64,000 nucleotides of DNA from Seohaeicola_A nanhaiensis (GCF_042654245.1 NZ_JBHSGI010000002.1:558001-622000), one strand, 5' to 3'; shown: positions 41,672 through 51,110, numbered from the stretch's first letter. Program-made: numbers and translations. The notes: generated by a model from the sequence alone, not told the origin.

Positions 41672-42966
41672 TGGACCTGACCCTGGCACCCTATTGGTGG
41701 GATGAAGCGCCACCGCGCAAACTGGGCCACCGACCGCCGGCCAAGGCCGACGTGGTCATTGTGGGCGGTGGCTATACCGGGCTGAATGCCGCTGTCGCCT
41801 TGCGCAGAGCCGGAGCCGAAGCGGTCGTGCTGGAGGCCGGAGATTTCGGCCAGGGCGCCAGCAGCCGCAATGCGGGCCACGTCTCAAGCGGGGTCAATCT
41901 CGGCAAATCGGCATCGGCCTCCAACGTCCGGTCGCCGCTGGAACAGAGCCTGCCTGCGGGAATCTTCCAGCTACTGAAGGACGAGGCAGCGGCCTCGTTC
42001 GATTTCGTGGAGGCCCGCGCGGCGGAGCTTGCTCGGGACGTTCACTATCGGCGGTCCGGGCGAGTGGTCTGCGCCGCCCTGCCGCTCCATTACGAGGCGA
42101 TCAAGGGCAAAGCAGCAAAGATGGAGCGTGACGGCGTCGCACTCTACGACCGAGATCAGCAGAGGCAGGTCATCGGTTCGGATCACTACCATGGGGCCAT
42201 GACCATCGACCGCGCCGGACAGCTGCACCCCGGACTCTACCTTCAGGGACTCGTCGATCTGGCCGAGGCATCAGGCGCCATCCTTTGCGACAATAAGCCG
42301 GTCACGGAACTGCGTCGCGCGGGGTCCGGGTGGATGGTGACGGCCGGCGATTCCGAGGTGCGCTGCGACAAGGTGCTGCTCGCCACGAACGGATATTCTG
42401 ACCGACTTGTTCCCTGGGTACGGCGGCGGGTGATCCCCGCTGCAAGCTATATCGTGGTGACCGGCCAGCTGCCTGACGGGCTGATCGACAGGCTGCTGCC
42501 GAAGGGGCGAACCGCCGTCGACAGCAGACGGCTGCTGAGCTATTTCCGCCCCACTCCTGATCGCAAGCGTATCCTTTTTGGCGGTCGGGCCAGCCTTCGG
42601 ATCCGGGATCCGGCGCTGCTGGTGCCAGATCTGGCCCGGCGCCTGCACCAGGTCTTTCCGGAAACGGAGGGCGTCCCGATCCGTTACGCATGGTCGGGCC
42701 AGATCGCCTTTACCTTCGACCTGCTACCCCATCTGGGCGAACACAATGGCCTGGTCTACGCTTTGGGCTGCAACGGCTCGGGCGTCGCGATGCAAAGCTA
42801 TCTTGGCCACATGGCCGGGCAGGCAATGGCCGGGGGCGCGCGATCCGCCTTCTGGAACCTGAGCTTTCCGACCATGCCGTTCTATCGCGAAAAGGCATGG
42901 TTCCTGCCGGCGATGACCGGCTGGTACAAGTTCCGGGACCAGTTGGAGCGCCTTACCGGACGCTAG
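41671..42966 (+). CDS. FAD-dependent amine oxidoreductase (DAO family, PuuB-like)
   Basis: Flavoprotein of 431 residues. The N-terminal Rossmann motif is DVVIVGGGYTGLNAAVALRRAGAEAVVLEAGDFGQGASSRNAGHV, and the C-terminal FAD loop is YALGCNGSGVAMQSYLGHMAG; APYWWDE at the start is common in gamma-glutamylputrescine and related amine oxidases. It oxidises a secondary or primary amine to imine/aldehyde, giving H2O2 or reducing an acceptor. Its place as last gene of a polyamine-type importer operon says that the imported compound is probably its substrate. No gamma-glutamylputrescine synthetase is nearby, so a direct amine substrate is more likely. Confidence 0.88.
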   Translation: MDLTLAPYWWDEAPPRKLGHRPPAKADVVIVGGGYTGLNAAVALRRAGAEAVVLEAGDFGQGASSRNAGHVSSGVNLGKSASASNVRSPLEQSLPAGIFQLLKDEAAASFDFVEARAAELARDVHYRRSGRVVCAALPLHYEAIKGKAAKMERDGVALYDRDQQRQVIGSDHYHGAMTIDRAGQLHPGLYLQGLVDLAEASGAILCDNKPVTELRRAGSGWMVTAGDSEVRCDKVLLATNGYSDRLVPWVRRRVIPAASYIVVTGQLPDGLIDRLLPKGRTAVDSRRLLSYFRPTPDRKRILFGGRASLRIRDPALLVPDLARRLHQVFPETEGVPIRYAWSGQIAFTFDLLPHLGEHNGLVYALGCNGSGVAMQSYLGHMAGQAMAGGARSAFWNLSFPTMPFYREKAWFLPAMTGWYKFRDQLERLTGR

Positions 42967-42986
42967 GATTTAGCGGCCCTGCCCGG

Positions 42987-44516
42987 TCAGAAGACCTTTT
43001 CGATGATCGCGTTCATGTGGATGTTGCGGATGTCCCGTTCCCATGCGGCGCGCAGGCGGGCAAGGACGTCACGACACCAAAGATCCTGGAGCTTTGCCGG
43101 ATCTTCAACACCCGGCGGTGGCGGCATGGGCGAGAGGGAAGTGGACAAGCGACCCTCCGTCCAGGACGTTTCCATCCAGAAGAGTTCTGCGTCATAGCGC
43201 CGGGCGATGGGCCAGAGAGCCCCGGGCAGGCGGGCCTGAACACCGAGGTCGGGATAAAGGTGTGACGTCGCGCCGACCTGCCCGTCTGCGGCGATAAAGA
43301 CGCAGCCACCCGCGCGCAGGTTCTCGATAACCCGGCGGGACATCCGTTTGGGCTCGTGCCTGTCGAGATCGGTATAGTGCATCGCATCGTATTCCGGCAC
43401 ATTGGCGAAAGACCGGCGAGAGGCGATGATGCGCACGTCAATTCCGCTGCGCCGGAACTCCAGCGGCATCGCAAAGGCCATGCTTGCGTGACTCGCGGTA
43501 AGGATGACCGCGCGACCTTCGTCCAGCACCCGACGTACCGCGCTCCAGTCCACGGGTGGCAGTGTGCATGCAAGCCGATCACGGGTTTCGGCCTGCCCAA
43601 GCAGATCCACGGTGAACTCGAGATTGAGGCGTTGCGCGGCGGCAAGTCGGCTCCGCCAGGCGGGGCGTTCCGCTGGCAAGATGCCGAGCCAATCGGCGAC
43701 ACGCTCGAATTCGGGGGCGGCGGGCGCGTCGGCGATGGAAGCTGAAGGGCGGGAAGCGGTAGCGGACCGACTGACTGTCAGCCGGGACCAGATCAAATCC
43801 AGAAGCGCCTGCGGCACCGGCAGTCGACGGTCGATTCCGGCCTTTACGGCCCACAGATCCTCCAGATCGGGCGCGAGGTCGAGGACAGGTTCCAGAAGGG
43901 CCAAGTCGGCTGTGGTGTCCGGCTCAGAACGCGCCAGAAGAGCATCCGCCGCCTCGTGCAGCGCCTCGCCCAAAAGCCGCAAATTCGGGCGGTCGCACAA
44001 GGTCAGGCGACTCTGCACGGCCTGGACATCTCCCAGAAGCATCAGGGCGGCAAGGTCCGAAACGAAGGGTAATGGAACGGGGGTAGCGTCAATTGCCATA
44101 CGGGCGCGCAGACCCCAGTCCGCTGCGGACTGCCACCTGCCCTGGGCGAAGGCCGCGCGGGACAAGCGCACTGCAATGTTGCGCTTGCGCTCGGCAGGCA
44201 GATCCTGCGCGTCGGCAAGCGCGCCGGCTTCTTCAAGGCGATCCAGCGCGAGGTAGCAGGAAAACCGCAAGCGCCAGTGCCCAGGCTTGTCCCGGCCTGC
44301 ATCGAGCGCCTCCAGAAGGGTCAATGCATCACCCGGACGGCCCAGCGCGATCAGCGCATTGGCCCGGTGGAAGCCAACCATCCCTTTGGGCAGTTCGTCC
44401 CCCTGTGCGTCGAGCAGACGCAGAATGTCCGAAAAAGCGCCCGCTTCGGCCAGTTCAGCCAGTTTCTGGCGCAGGTCTTTCGGATCGACAGAATTCGGCG
44501 TGCCGGCTTGCGTCAA
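42987..44516 (-). CDS. TPR-like plus LPLAT/LpxL-fold acyltransferase-like protein
   Basis: Protein of about 509 residues in two parts. The first half is helical with tetratricopeptide-like repeats (AFSDILRLLDAQGDELPKGMVGFHRANALIALGRPGDALTLLEALD). The second half has the LpxL/lysophospholipid-acyltransferase layout: GRAVILTASHASMAFAMPLEF, then a long arm and AGGCVFIAADGQVGATS. The His of the usual HX4(D/E) catalytic pair is present but the acidic partner is replaced by Phe, so activity is doubtful or altered. No ATG exists near the front; a TTG at 44516 overlaps the stop of the upstream ligase (TTGA) with GGAAG in front and is taken as the start. It pairs with that ligase and may accept its acyl product. 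Confidence 0.65.
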   Translation of the reverse strand: MTQAGTPNSVDPKDLRQKLAELAEAGAFSDILRLLDAQGDELPKGMVGFHRANALIALGRPGDALTLLEALDAGRDKPGHWRLRFSCYLALDRLEEAGALADAQDLPAERKRNIAVRLSRAAFAQGRWQSAADWGLRARMAIDATPVPLPFVSDLAALMLLGDVQAVQSRLTLCDRPNLRLLGEALHEAADALLARSEPDTTADLALLEPVLDLAPDLEDLWAVKAGIDRRLPVPQALLDLIWSRLTVSRSATASRPSASIADAPAAPEFERVADWLGILPAERPAWRSRLAAAQRLNLEFTVDLLGQAETRDRLACTLPPVDWSAVRRVLDEGRAVILTASHASMAFAMPLEFRRSGIDVRIIASRRSFANVPEYDAMHYTDLDRHEPKRMSRRVIENLRAGGCVFIAADGQVGATSHLYPDLGVQARLPGALWPIARRYDAELFWMETSWTEGRLSTSLSPMPPPPGVEDPAKLQDLWCRDVLARLRAAWERDIRNIHMNAIIEKVF

Positions 44517-45961
44517 ATCAGCTTCCGTAATTCCGTCTTTGCGATCTTCCCCGTCGTCGTTTCCGGGAATTTCTGGAGGAACCGGACACTTCGCGGGCAT
44601 TTGCCCGATGCGAGATGTGCCTTGCTCCACCGTATGATCTCTGCCGCGCTCGGCGACTGGCCAGGTTCGGGCACAACAAAGGCGACGACGATTTCGCCAA
44701 AGGTGCGGTGCGGCTTTCCCACCACCGCGACACCGGCAATGTCCGGGTGGCGGGAAAGCACCGTTTCCACCTCAGGGGGATAGACCGAAAGGCCCCCGCT
44801 TTTGATGACCTCTTTCGAACGGCCGATGATGTGGTAATGCCCCAATGCATCGCGATACCCGAGATCGCCTGTGGCAAAGCGGTCGCCGAAATCCATCGAG
44901 GTGCCGCCCTCGCCTGTCCAATAGCCCAGCGCCACCTGTGGTCCGGATACCACCAGTTCGCCCGGCTCGCCGTCCGGCACAGGATTGCCGTCCGGGTCGA
45001 TGATCAGGATATCGACGCCCGGCGCGGCCGGACCGACCGCACCATCCGGAACATCGCGACGATTGACCAGATAGGTGGTGGGCGCGCATTCCGTGGTGGC
45101 ATAGATCACGTCGACACGCGCACCGAAGGCTGCGATCAGCCTCTCGGACAGCTCGGCCGAGACGTGGTTGCCGCCGATGACCACAGTTCGCAGATCGGGC
45201 AGCGGATCCGGCGTGTTTTGGGTCAGCCTGAGGAGCAAGTCGGCTACGGTCGTCACGGTCATCATCATGGTCACGCGCGCACGCTGCAGCACGCCAAGCA
45301 GCGCATCGGGGCGGGGAGCGGCGGCAATCGCGAGCGTCGCCCCCACGTGACGCGCCGCCACCAGCAATGTCACCGAGATGATGCTGGACAACTCCATCGG
45401 CAAAAGCATCACGTCATCCGGTCCAACCGCAAACAGCGCCTCGCCGAAGAGCCGGCCATTGCCATTCAGACGTCCTCTATGGAACTTTACACCCTTGGGA
45501 CGACCCGTCGAACCTGAAGTGAAGAGGATCAGGATCGGTTCATCCTCCGCCGTCTCGACCGGCGCCGCCGGAGGCGGGTCCGTCGCCAGAAGGTCGCTCA
45601 GGCGCAACACCTCTGGCGGCGCGTGCAGATCCTTCATCTGCGGCAGGCTGTCCTGATCGGTGATCAACGCCACAGGCTGGGCGTCTGCAAGTATGTGCAG
45701 CTTCTCGGGATCGGGAATGGTCGTGTTGATCGGAACCAGAATGAGGCCGGTTTCGATCAGCCCCAGAAAGGCAGCGACCCCATCGGCGGAATTGGCCGTC
45801 GAAAGAGCGATCCTCGCGCCCCTGGGATAGCCTTTCGCGATGATGGCATTGCGAATGAGGGTGGCGCGGCGGCTCATCTCTGCCGCATCGACCGTCTTTG
45901 ACCCATCGGTGACAGAGGGGCAAACGACACTTTGGACTATTGGTGTCACGTCATTTGCCAT
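44513..45961 (-). CDS. AMP-forming ligase, short form, coupled to LPLAT-like protein
   Basis: Adenylate-forming enzyme of 482 residues. LFTSGSTGRPKGVKFH (A3), YATTECAPT (A5), RFATGDLGYRD (A7), GRSKEVIKSGGLSVYPPEVE (A8) and PETTTGKIAKTEL with the A10 Lys are intact. The N-terminal domain is shorter than in common acyl-CoA synthetases. The ATG at 45961 has GAGG upstream. It overlaps the LPLAT-like gene and lies 231 bp after another ligase gene. The gap has no recognised feature except a weak repeat at the preceding stop. Whether it loads CoA or a carrier is not decidable; no carrier-protein gene is seen. Confidence 0.88.
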   Translation of the reverse strand: MANDVTPIVQSVVCPSVTDGSKTVDAAEMSRRATLIRNAIIAKGYPRGARIALSTANSADGVAAFLGLIETGLILVPINTTIPDPEKLHILADAQPVALITDQDSLPQMKDLHAPPEVLRLSDLLATDPPPAAPVETAEDEPILILFTSGSTGRPKGVKFHRGRLNGNGRLFGEALFAVGPDDVMLLPMELSSIISVTLLVAARHVGATLAIAAAPRPDALLGVLQRARVTMMMTVTTVADLLLRLTQNTPDPLPDLRTVVIGGNHVSAELSERLIAAFGARVDVIYATTECAPTTYLVNRRDVPDGAVGPAAPGVDILIIDPDGNPVPDGEPGELVVSGPQVALGYWTGEGGTSMDFGDRFATGDLGYRDALGHYHIIGRSKEVIKSGGLSVYPPEVETVLSRHPDIAGVAVVGKPHRTFGEIVVAFVVPEPGQSPSAAEIIRWSKAHLASGKCPRSVRFLQKFPETTTGKIAKTELRKLI

Positions 45962-46192
45962 GGAATCAATCCTCAGTTGTATTTCCTGAAGCCTGGATAG
46001 CGGAAGGCGCCAATCTTCTCCAGTGGGGCCCACACCTGATTGCGTGGTACGCCCGGACCATATGGCGGACCCGCTTGCGCGTCGCCGCCTGGTTCAAACC
46101 TTCCAACAGGCTAGTGGGCTTGAGGTTCTTGCAGGGCAGCAGGATCGCCGGCGCTTTGGAGTGGACGCTAGGGTGACCCCGGCCGTTTCGGG

Positions 46193-47956
46193 TCAGCCTT
46201 GCCGGTTTTCCGAAAGTTCCTGTATCATCCTTTCGCGCATCACGAATTTCTGCGCCTTGCCGGTGATGGTCATCGGCAGCTCTTTGACCACCCGGAAATG
46301 GCGCGGGATCTTGTAATGCGCGATCTGCCCTTGGCAGAAAGCGCGCAATTCGTCGACGTTCAGTGCCTCGCCGGGACGCGCCGTGGCCCAGGCGCACACT
46401 TCCTCGCCGAACTTCTCGTCCGGGACGCCGAAGACCTGGACGTCGCTGACCTTCGGATGTCGCAGCAGGAATTCTTCGATCTCGCGCGGGTATATGTTCT
46501 CGCCCCCGCGGATGATCATGTCTTTCACACGGCCGACGATGGCGCAGAAGCCGTCGGCGTCGAAAGTGGCCAGATCACCGGTATGCATCCAGCCATCGGT
46601 GATGCTGTCCGCCGTGTTGGTCGGATCGTCCCAATAGCCCTTCATCACCGAGTAACCGCGCGTGCATAACTCGCCCGTCTCGCCTGCCGGGACGATCCCG
46701 CCGTCAGGCCCGACGAGTTTGACTTCGAGATGCGGATGGACGCGCCCCACGGTTTCGCAGCGTTTGTCGGTGGGGTCGTCAACGAAACTCTGGAAGGATA
46801 CGGGCGAGGTTTCGGTCATTCCGTAACAGATCGTCACTTCGGGCATGTTCATGTCACGGTTCACCCTGCGCATCGTCTCGACCGGACAGGGCGCGCCTGC
46901 CATGATCCCCGTTCGCATGGCGCTCAGGTCGCGCGGGCGGGAAGACACGGCTTCCAGCATGGCGATGAACATGGTCGGCACGCCATAGACCGCGGTGCAG
47001 CGTTCGCGCTCCAGGGCATCCAGCGTTACCGAGGCATCGAACCCTTCGCCAGGGAAAACCATCGCAGCCCCCTTGCTGACCGCGCCCAGCACCCCCATCA
47101 CCATGCCGAAGCAGTGATAGAGCGGGACCGGAATGGCGAGCCGGTCGATCTCGGTCAGATGTATCCTGTCGGTCACGAAACGGGCGTTATTGACGATGTT
47201 GTAGTGCGACAGGACCGCGCCCTTCGGCGCACCGGTCGTACCTGACGTGAACTGGATGTTGATCGCTTCGTCGGGGTTCAAAGCCGCATCTATGGAGGGC
47301 AGGCGCAAGAGCTGCGACGGACCGCCGAATTGGCGCAACTGCTCGAAAGTCAGCGCGCCGGGTCCCGGGTCGCTGTCCATCACAACGACGGTCTGAAGTT
47401 GAGGAAGCTTGACGGCGTTCAGCTTGCCCGGTTTGCAAGTCTCCAGTTCCGGCGCAAGTTGGCGGATCATGCCCAGATAGTCCGAGCTCTTGAACGATCG
47501 GGCGCTGATCAATGCCTTGCAGCCGACCTTGTTCAGCACGTATTCGAGCTCGGCCAGGCGGTAGGCCGGGTTGATGTTGACCATCACCACCCCGATCCGC
47601 GCCGTCGCGAACTGCGTCAGCACCCATTCCAGACGGTTGGGCGACCAGATGCCGACGCGATCCCCTTTGACCAGGCCAAGCGCCAGCAGGCCCGAGGCAA
47701 GTTCGTCGACCGCACGGTCGAGGTCGTAATAGCTGAGCCTCACGTCCTGCTCGAGGAACACCATCGCCTCGCGCGGGCCGAAGCGCGATACCGTCTCGCG
47801 CAGCAGCTGCGGGATCGTGATATAGGCAAGTGGTGGCACGGAGGGGCCGCGCATGTAGGATATGCCGCCCTCGGGCCCGAGATTTGCCGGAGCGGCCTCG
47901 GTCACCGCGTCCCAGCCGGAAATCCGGCTCGACAGGCTCTCACTCAGGATCGACAT
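46193..47956 (-). CDS. AMP-forming fatty/short acyl-CoA synthetase
   Basis: Long-form acyl-CoA synthetase of 587 residues. Motifs: IQFTSGTTGAPKGAVLSH (A3), ICYGMTETSPVSFQS (A5), GWMHTGDLATFD (A7), GRVKDMIIRGGENIYPREIEEFL (A8) and TITGKAQKFVMRERM (A10 Lys). The N-terminal linker region YITIPQLLRETVSRFGPREAMVF is that of AtuH/FadD-like enzymes. A GGGAGG site precedes the ATG. It lies 27 bp after the ATPase-amidase fusion, so it probably activates the acid freed by the amidase. Confidence 0.92.
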   Translation of the reverse strand: MSILSESLSSRISGWDAVTEAAPANLGPEGGISYMRGPSVPPLAYITIPQLLRETVSRFGPREAMVFLEQDVRLSYYDLDRAVDELASGLLALGLVKGDRVGIWSPNRLEWVLTQFATARIGVVMVNINPAYRLAELEYVLNKVGCKALISARSFKSSDYLGMIRQLAPELETCKPGKLNAVKLPQLQTVVVMDSDPGPGALTFEQLRQFGGPSQLLRLPSIDAALNPDEAINIQFTSGTTGAPKGAVLSHYNIVNNARFVTDRIHLTEIDRLAIPVPLYHCFGMVMGVLGAVSKGAAMVFPGEGFDASVTLDALERERCTAVYGVPTMFIAMLEAVSSRPRDLSAMRTGIMAGAPCPVETMRRVNRDMNMPEVTICYGMTETSPVSFQSFVDDPTDKRCETVGRVHPHLEVKLVGPDGGIVPAGETGELCTRGYSVMKGYWDDPTNTADSITDGWMHTGDLATFDADGFCAIVGRVKDMIIRGGENIYPREIEEFLLRHPKVSDVQVFGVPDEKFGEEVCAWATARPGEALNVDELRAFCQGQIAHYKIPRHFRVVKELPMTITGKAQKFVMRERMIQELSENRQG

Positions 47957-47983
47957 CTTCGCCTCCCTTCCATGCCCAATGGC

Positions 47984-50392
47984 TTACATGGCGCGCCATT
48001 CGCCGCCTTGTTCGAAAGCGTGCGCCGCCTGGTAGATCTTCAGTTCGCCATAATGCGCCCCGACCAGCATCATCCCGATCGGCAATCCCTCGCTCAGCCC
48101 GCACGGCACGCTCATGGCGGGCAGGCCGGCGCTGTTGAAGGGTGCAGTATTGCCGATCATCTCGAAGGCGCGCTGGACGTAGAGCGAGATCGAACAGTCG
48201 GGCGGCGGAATTTCCTGCGGCTTCATCGGCACGGTCGGCATCAGCAACATGTCGTATTGCTTGAGCGCGTCTGTGTATTTCGACACGACCTTGCGCATGA
48301 TGTTCTGGGCTTTTCCGTAGAACCGGCCACGATACTGTGTCTGGAAATATTCGCCGACGAACATCGAGACCTTGAGCGAGTGTGACAGCTCATCGGCCCG
48401 ACCGTGCCACTGGGCCATATGATCCATCATCGACGGCAGGAAGAGGCCGCGATAATTCGTTCCGGCGGAATGGCCCCACATCATGTGGTCCTGCAGCCCC
48501 TCCAGTGTAATCGCGGTCCAGCAGTCGATGGCCAGATGATGCTCGGGGATCGAGACCTCCTCGACCCGCGCGCCCAGATCGCGGAAGCGGTCGGCGGCGG
48601 CCAGAACCTTGCGGTCGACATCCGCCTCGCTTTCCGGCCGATTGAACCCTTCCTTGAGGATACCGATGCGCAGACCCTGCGCGCCGCGGCCCAAGGCTTC
48701 GGTATAGCGGTAGACGCGCGGCTTGTATTGCCGCGGGTCAAGGCCATCCTCGCCGGCCAGCACTTCCAGCAGCAGGGCGTTGTCGGCGACGTTGTTCGTG
48801 ACCGGCCCCACGTGGTCGATGGTCTGCTCGACCGGCATGACCCCGGTATAGGGAACCAGCCCATGGGTCGGCTTCATGCCGTAGACGCCGCAATTCGAGG
48901 ACGGAATACGGATCGAGCCGCCCTGATCTCCCGCGATCGCCATATCGACTTCGCCGGTCGCCACGAGTACCGCCGACCCGCTGGACGAGCCGCCGGCCAT
49001 GTAGCCGCGCTTCCAAGGGTTTTGCACAGGGCCCTTGGCTCCAGTATGCGACCCGCCCGACAGGCAGAAGTTCTCGCAATGCGACTTGCCCATGATTGTC
49101 GCGCCGGCATCCAGCATCCGGGTGACGATAGTGGCGTCGATCTCGGGCGTGAACCCTTCCATGATGGACGAGCCGTTCATCATCGGAACACCGGCCAGGC
49201 AGACAGTATCCTTGAGCACTATGCGCTTGCCGCGCAGGGGTCCGTCCGGAGCCCCACGGACTTCGGCCTTCACATACCAGGCATTCTGCGGGTTTTCGGA
49301 ATAGTCCGGAAAGTGACCAGGCGAGCGGGGATATCGCACGGACGGAAGGTAATCCGGCATTGCATCCAGCCGGTCGTAGGACTGAAAATTCGGCTCCATC
49401 AGCGTCAGAAATTCTGACAGGTCCTCATCGGAAAGGTTCATCCCGAAGCGCTGCGCCATCGTGCGCATCTGCGAAAGCGAAGGCCGTTTGATCGTCATGT
49501 TATTCACCTGCGGAGTCGGGGCTGATTGCGCTGCGACGGCCGTTTGCGACGCGGCAGCACGATTTTGGGAAGAAGGAGCGGCCGTTCGCGGACCAGCCGA
49601 TTGGACCGAGGCGACTCCCTTGGTCCGGTGCGTGGCAGGCGTACCCCCGCCCCGCGTCGAGCGCGCCGCGCCGAAACCGAGGAACTGGTTCACCTTGGCC
49701 TGATCCGCGAGATCGGCTCGGCTGAGTTCGCCGGTGATCCGGCCCCTTTCCAACACCAGAACCCGGTCCGACAGATCTGTAATGAAATCGAAATTCTGTT
49801 CGACCAGCAGCACGGAAAGCCCGCGGGCGTGGCGCAAGTTCAGCAGCGTCTCAGCCATTTCCTCGATGATGGAAGGCTGGATGCCTTCGGTCGGTTCGTC
49901 GAGCAGCAGGAAATCCGGGTCGCCCATCAGGCAACGTGCCAGCGCGAGCAGCTGTTGCTCGCCCCCTGAAAGCGCGCCGCCGTCGCGTTCCAGCAAAGGA
50001 CGCAGGCGCGGGAAATCGGCCAGGACGCTTTCCATCGTGTCCTGCTCCGAGGCGCCCGAATAATCATGCCAGGCAAAGCGCAGGTTGTCGCGGACCGACA
50101 GTTGCGGGAATATCCCGCGCCCCTGCGGCACATAGCCAAGCCCCAGCCCGACCCGTTCATTCGGAGCCATTCGGGTAATGTCGGCGGAATGAAAACGCAC
50201 GGTGCCCGCGGTGGCCGGCAGAAACCCCATCAGAGTCTTCAGAAGCGTTGTCTTGCCCATGCCGTTGTGGCCCAGGACCCCAACCACCTCGCCTTCCATC
50301 ACCAAAAAATCGATACCGTGCAGGATCGGCACCTTGCCGTATCCACCCGAGAGCCCCTTCACGTCGAGTGTGACTGCCCTGTCTTCCGCCAT
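47984..50392 (-). CDS. ABC transporter ATPase (LivF/UrtE-like) fused to an amidase
   Basis: A single open frame of 802 residues with two enzymes. Residues 1-241 are a complete branched-chain/urea-type ABC ATPase: Walker A GHNGMGKTT (41-49), signature LSGGEQQ (about 141-147), Walker B LLLDEPTEG and the switch region VLLVEQNF. Residues about 243-298 are an Ala/Ser/Thr/Gln-rich linker. Residues 299-802 are an amidase-signature enzyme like the enantioselective nitrile-pathway amidases: Lys394 in VLKDTV, GGSSSGSAV near 467-473 and nucleophile Ser493 in GDQGGSIRIPSS. An internal ATG at 49498 with AGGTGA six bases before it could also give free amidase. The ATG at 50392 lies two bases after the stop of the other ATPase gene. 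The amidase alone, or a two-gene misread, would need a stop or frameshift that is not seen. Confidence 0.88.
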   Translation of the reverse strand: MAEDRAVTLDVKGLSGGYGKVPILHGIDFLVMEGEVVGVLGHNGMGKTTLLKTLMGFLPATAGTVRFHSADITRMAPNERVGLGLGYVPQGRGIFPQLSVRDNLRFAWHDYSGASEQDTMESVLADFPRLRPLLERDGGALSGGEQQLLALARCLMGDPDFLLLDEPTEGIQPSIIEEMAETLLNLRHARGLSVLLVEQNFDFITDLSDRVLVLERGRITGELSRADLADQAKVNQFLGFGAARSTRGGGTPATHRTKGVASVQSAGPRTAAPSSQNRAAASQTAVAAQSAPTPQVNNMTIKRPSLSQMRTMAQRFGMNLSDEDLSEFLTLMEPNFQSYDRLDAMPDYLPSVRYPRSPGHFPDYSENPQNAWYVKAEVRGAPDGPLRGKRIVLKDTVCLAGVPMMNGSSIMEGFTPEIDATIVTRMLDAGATIMGKSHCENFCLSGGSHTGAKGPVQNPWKRGYMAGGSSSGSAVLVATGEVDMAIAGDQGGSIRIPSSNCGVYGMKPTHGLVPYTGVMPVEQTIDHVGPVTNNVADNALLLEVLAGEDGLDPRQYKPRVYRYTEALGRGAQGLRIGILKEGFNRPESEADVDRKVLAAADRFRDLGARVEEVSIPEHHLAIDCWTAITLEGLQDHMMWGHSAGTNYRGLFLPSMMDHMAQWHGRADELSHSLKVSMFVGEYFQTQYRGRFYGKAQNIMRKVVSKYTDALKQYDMLLMPTVPMKPQEIPPPDCSISLYVQRAFEMIGNTAPFNSAGLPAMSVPCGLSEGLPIGMMLVGAHYGELKIYQAAHAFEQGGEWRAM

Positions 50393-50393
50393 G

Positions 50394-51110
50394 TCAGGCC
50401 TTCTTTCCGAGATAGACATTGCGCACCTGCGGATCGGCCATGACGCGGTCCACGTGATCCTCCATCAGAACGGCGCCCTGGTGAAAAACCGTCACCGTTT
50501 CGGCGATGGCGCGAATGAACTGCATGTCGTGCTCGACGATTACGATGGCGGCGGACTTGTTCAGTTCGTGGATGATGCCGGTCATCCGCTCGACATCCTC
50601 GGCGCTCATCCCCGCCGCCGGTTCGTCAAGCAGAACCAGCCAGGGATCGCCCACCGCAACCAGTCCAAGTTCAACGCGCTGACGTTCGCCGTGGGCGAGC
50701 TGGCCCAGCGTATTGCGGGCGATCGGGCCAAGGGCCAGCCGTTCGATCATCTCTGCTGTCTTGTGGCGTGCTTCGTAAGACGATAGAAACCGCCGCGCCG
50801 CCAGCCAGATGTTTTCGAAGACCGTGAGGTTGTCCATGACCGATGGGGTCTGCATCTTGATGCCGACACCCAGAGAGGCGATCTGATGCGGCATCCAGTG
50901 GGTCGTCTCGTGGCCGCGCATGAAGATCTGTCCTTCGGTTGGCGCTTGCAGTCCCGCGAGGCATTTGAAGAACGTAGACTTGCCCGCGCCATTCGGACCG
51001 ATAAGACAGCGCAACTCGCGCGCGCGCAGCCTGAAGTTCACATTGTCCGCCGCGGTCACCCCGCCAAAGCGCATCGTGAGCGCGGTGGTTTCCAGAACGA
51101 CCTCAGCCAT
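50394..51110 (-). CDS. ABC transporter ATPase (LivG/UrtD-like)
   Basis: Second nucleotide-binding subunit of the amide/branched-chain-type importer, 238 residues. Walker A GPNGAGKST, the Q-loop region GVGIKMQTPSVMDNLTVFENIWLA, a shortened signature LAHGERQRVELG (usual LSGGxxQ replaced, as in UrtD-type ATPases) and Walker B WLVLLDEPAAGMS are present. The ATG at 51110 is chosen because the upstream frame has no family likeness. It overlaps livM by eight bases and ends two bases before the fusion gene. Confidence 0.9.
   Translation of the reverse strand: MAEVVLETTALTMRFGGVTAADNVNFRLRARELRCLIGPNGAGKSTFFKCLAGLQAPTEGQIFMRGHETTHWMPHQIASLGVGIKMQTPSVMDNLTVFENIWLAARRFLSSYEARHKTAEMIERLALGPIARNTLGQLAHGERQRVELGLVAVGDPWLVLLDEPAAGMSAEDVERMTGIIHELNKSAAIVIVEHDMQFIRAIAETVTVFHQGAVLMEDHVDRVMADPQVRNVYLGKKA

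Noticed and set aside
46174..46195. TGACCC/GGGTCA repeat overlapping a ligase stop codon as terminator
   Set aside because: Only six-base arms, partly within the coding sequence, and no T-run.
49498..49700. The ATPase-amidase fusion as an artefact of a missed stop or frameshift
   Set aside because: Frame is continuous, the linker has a normal low-complexity linker composition, and both domains are complete. Only resequencing could overturn this.
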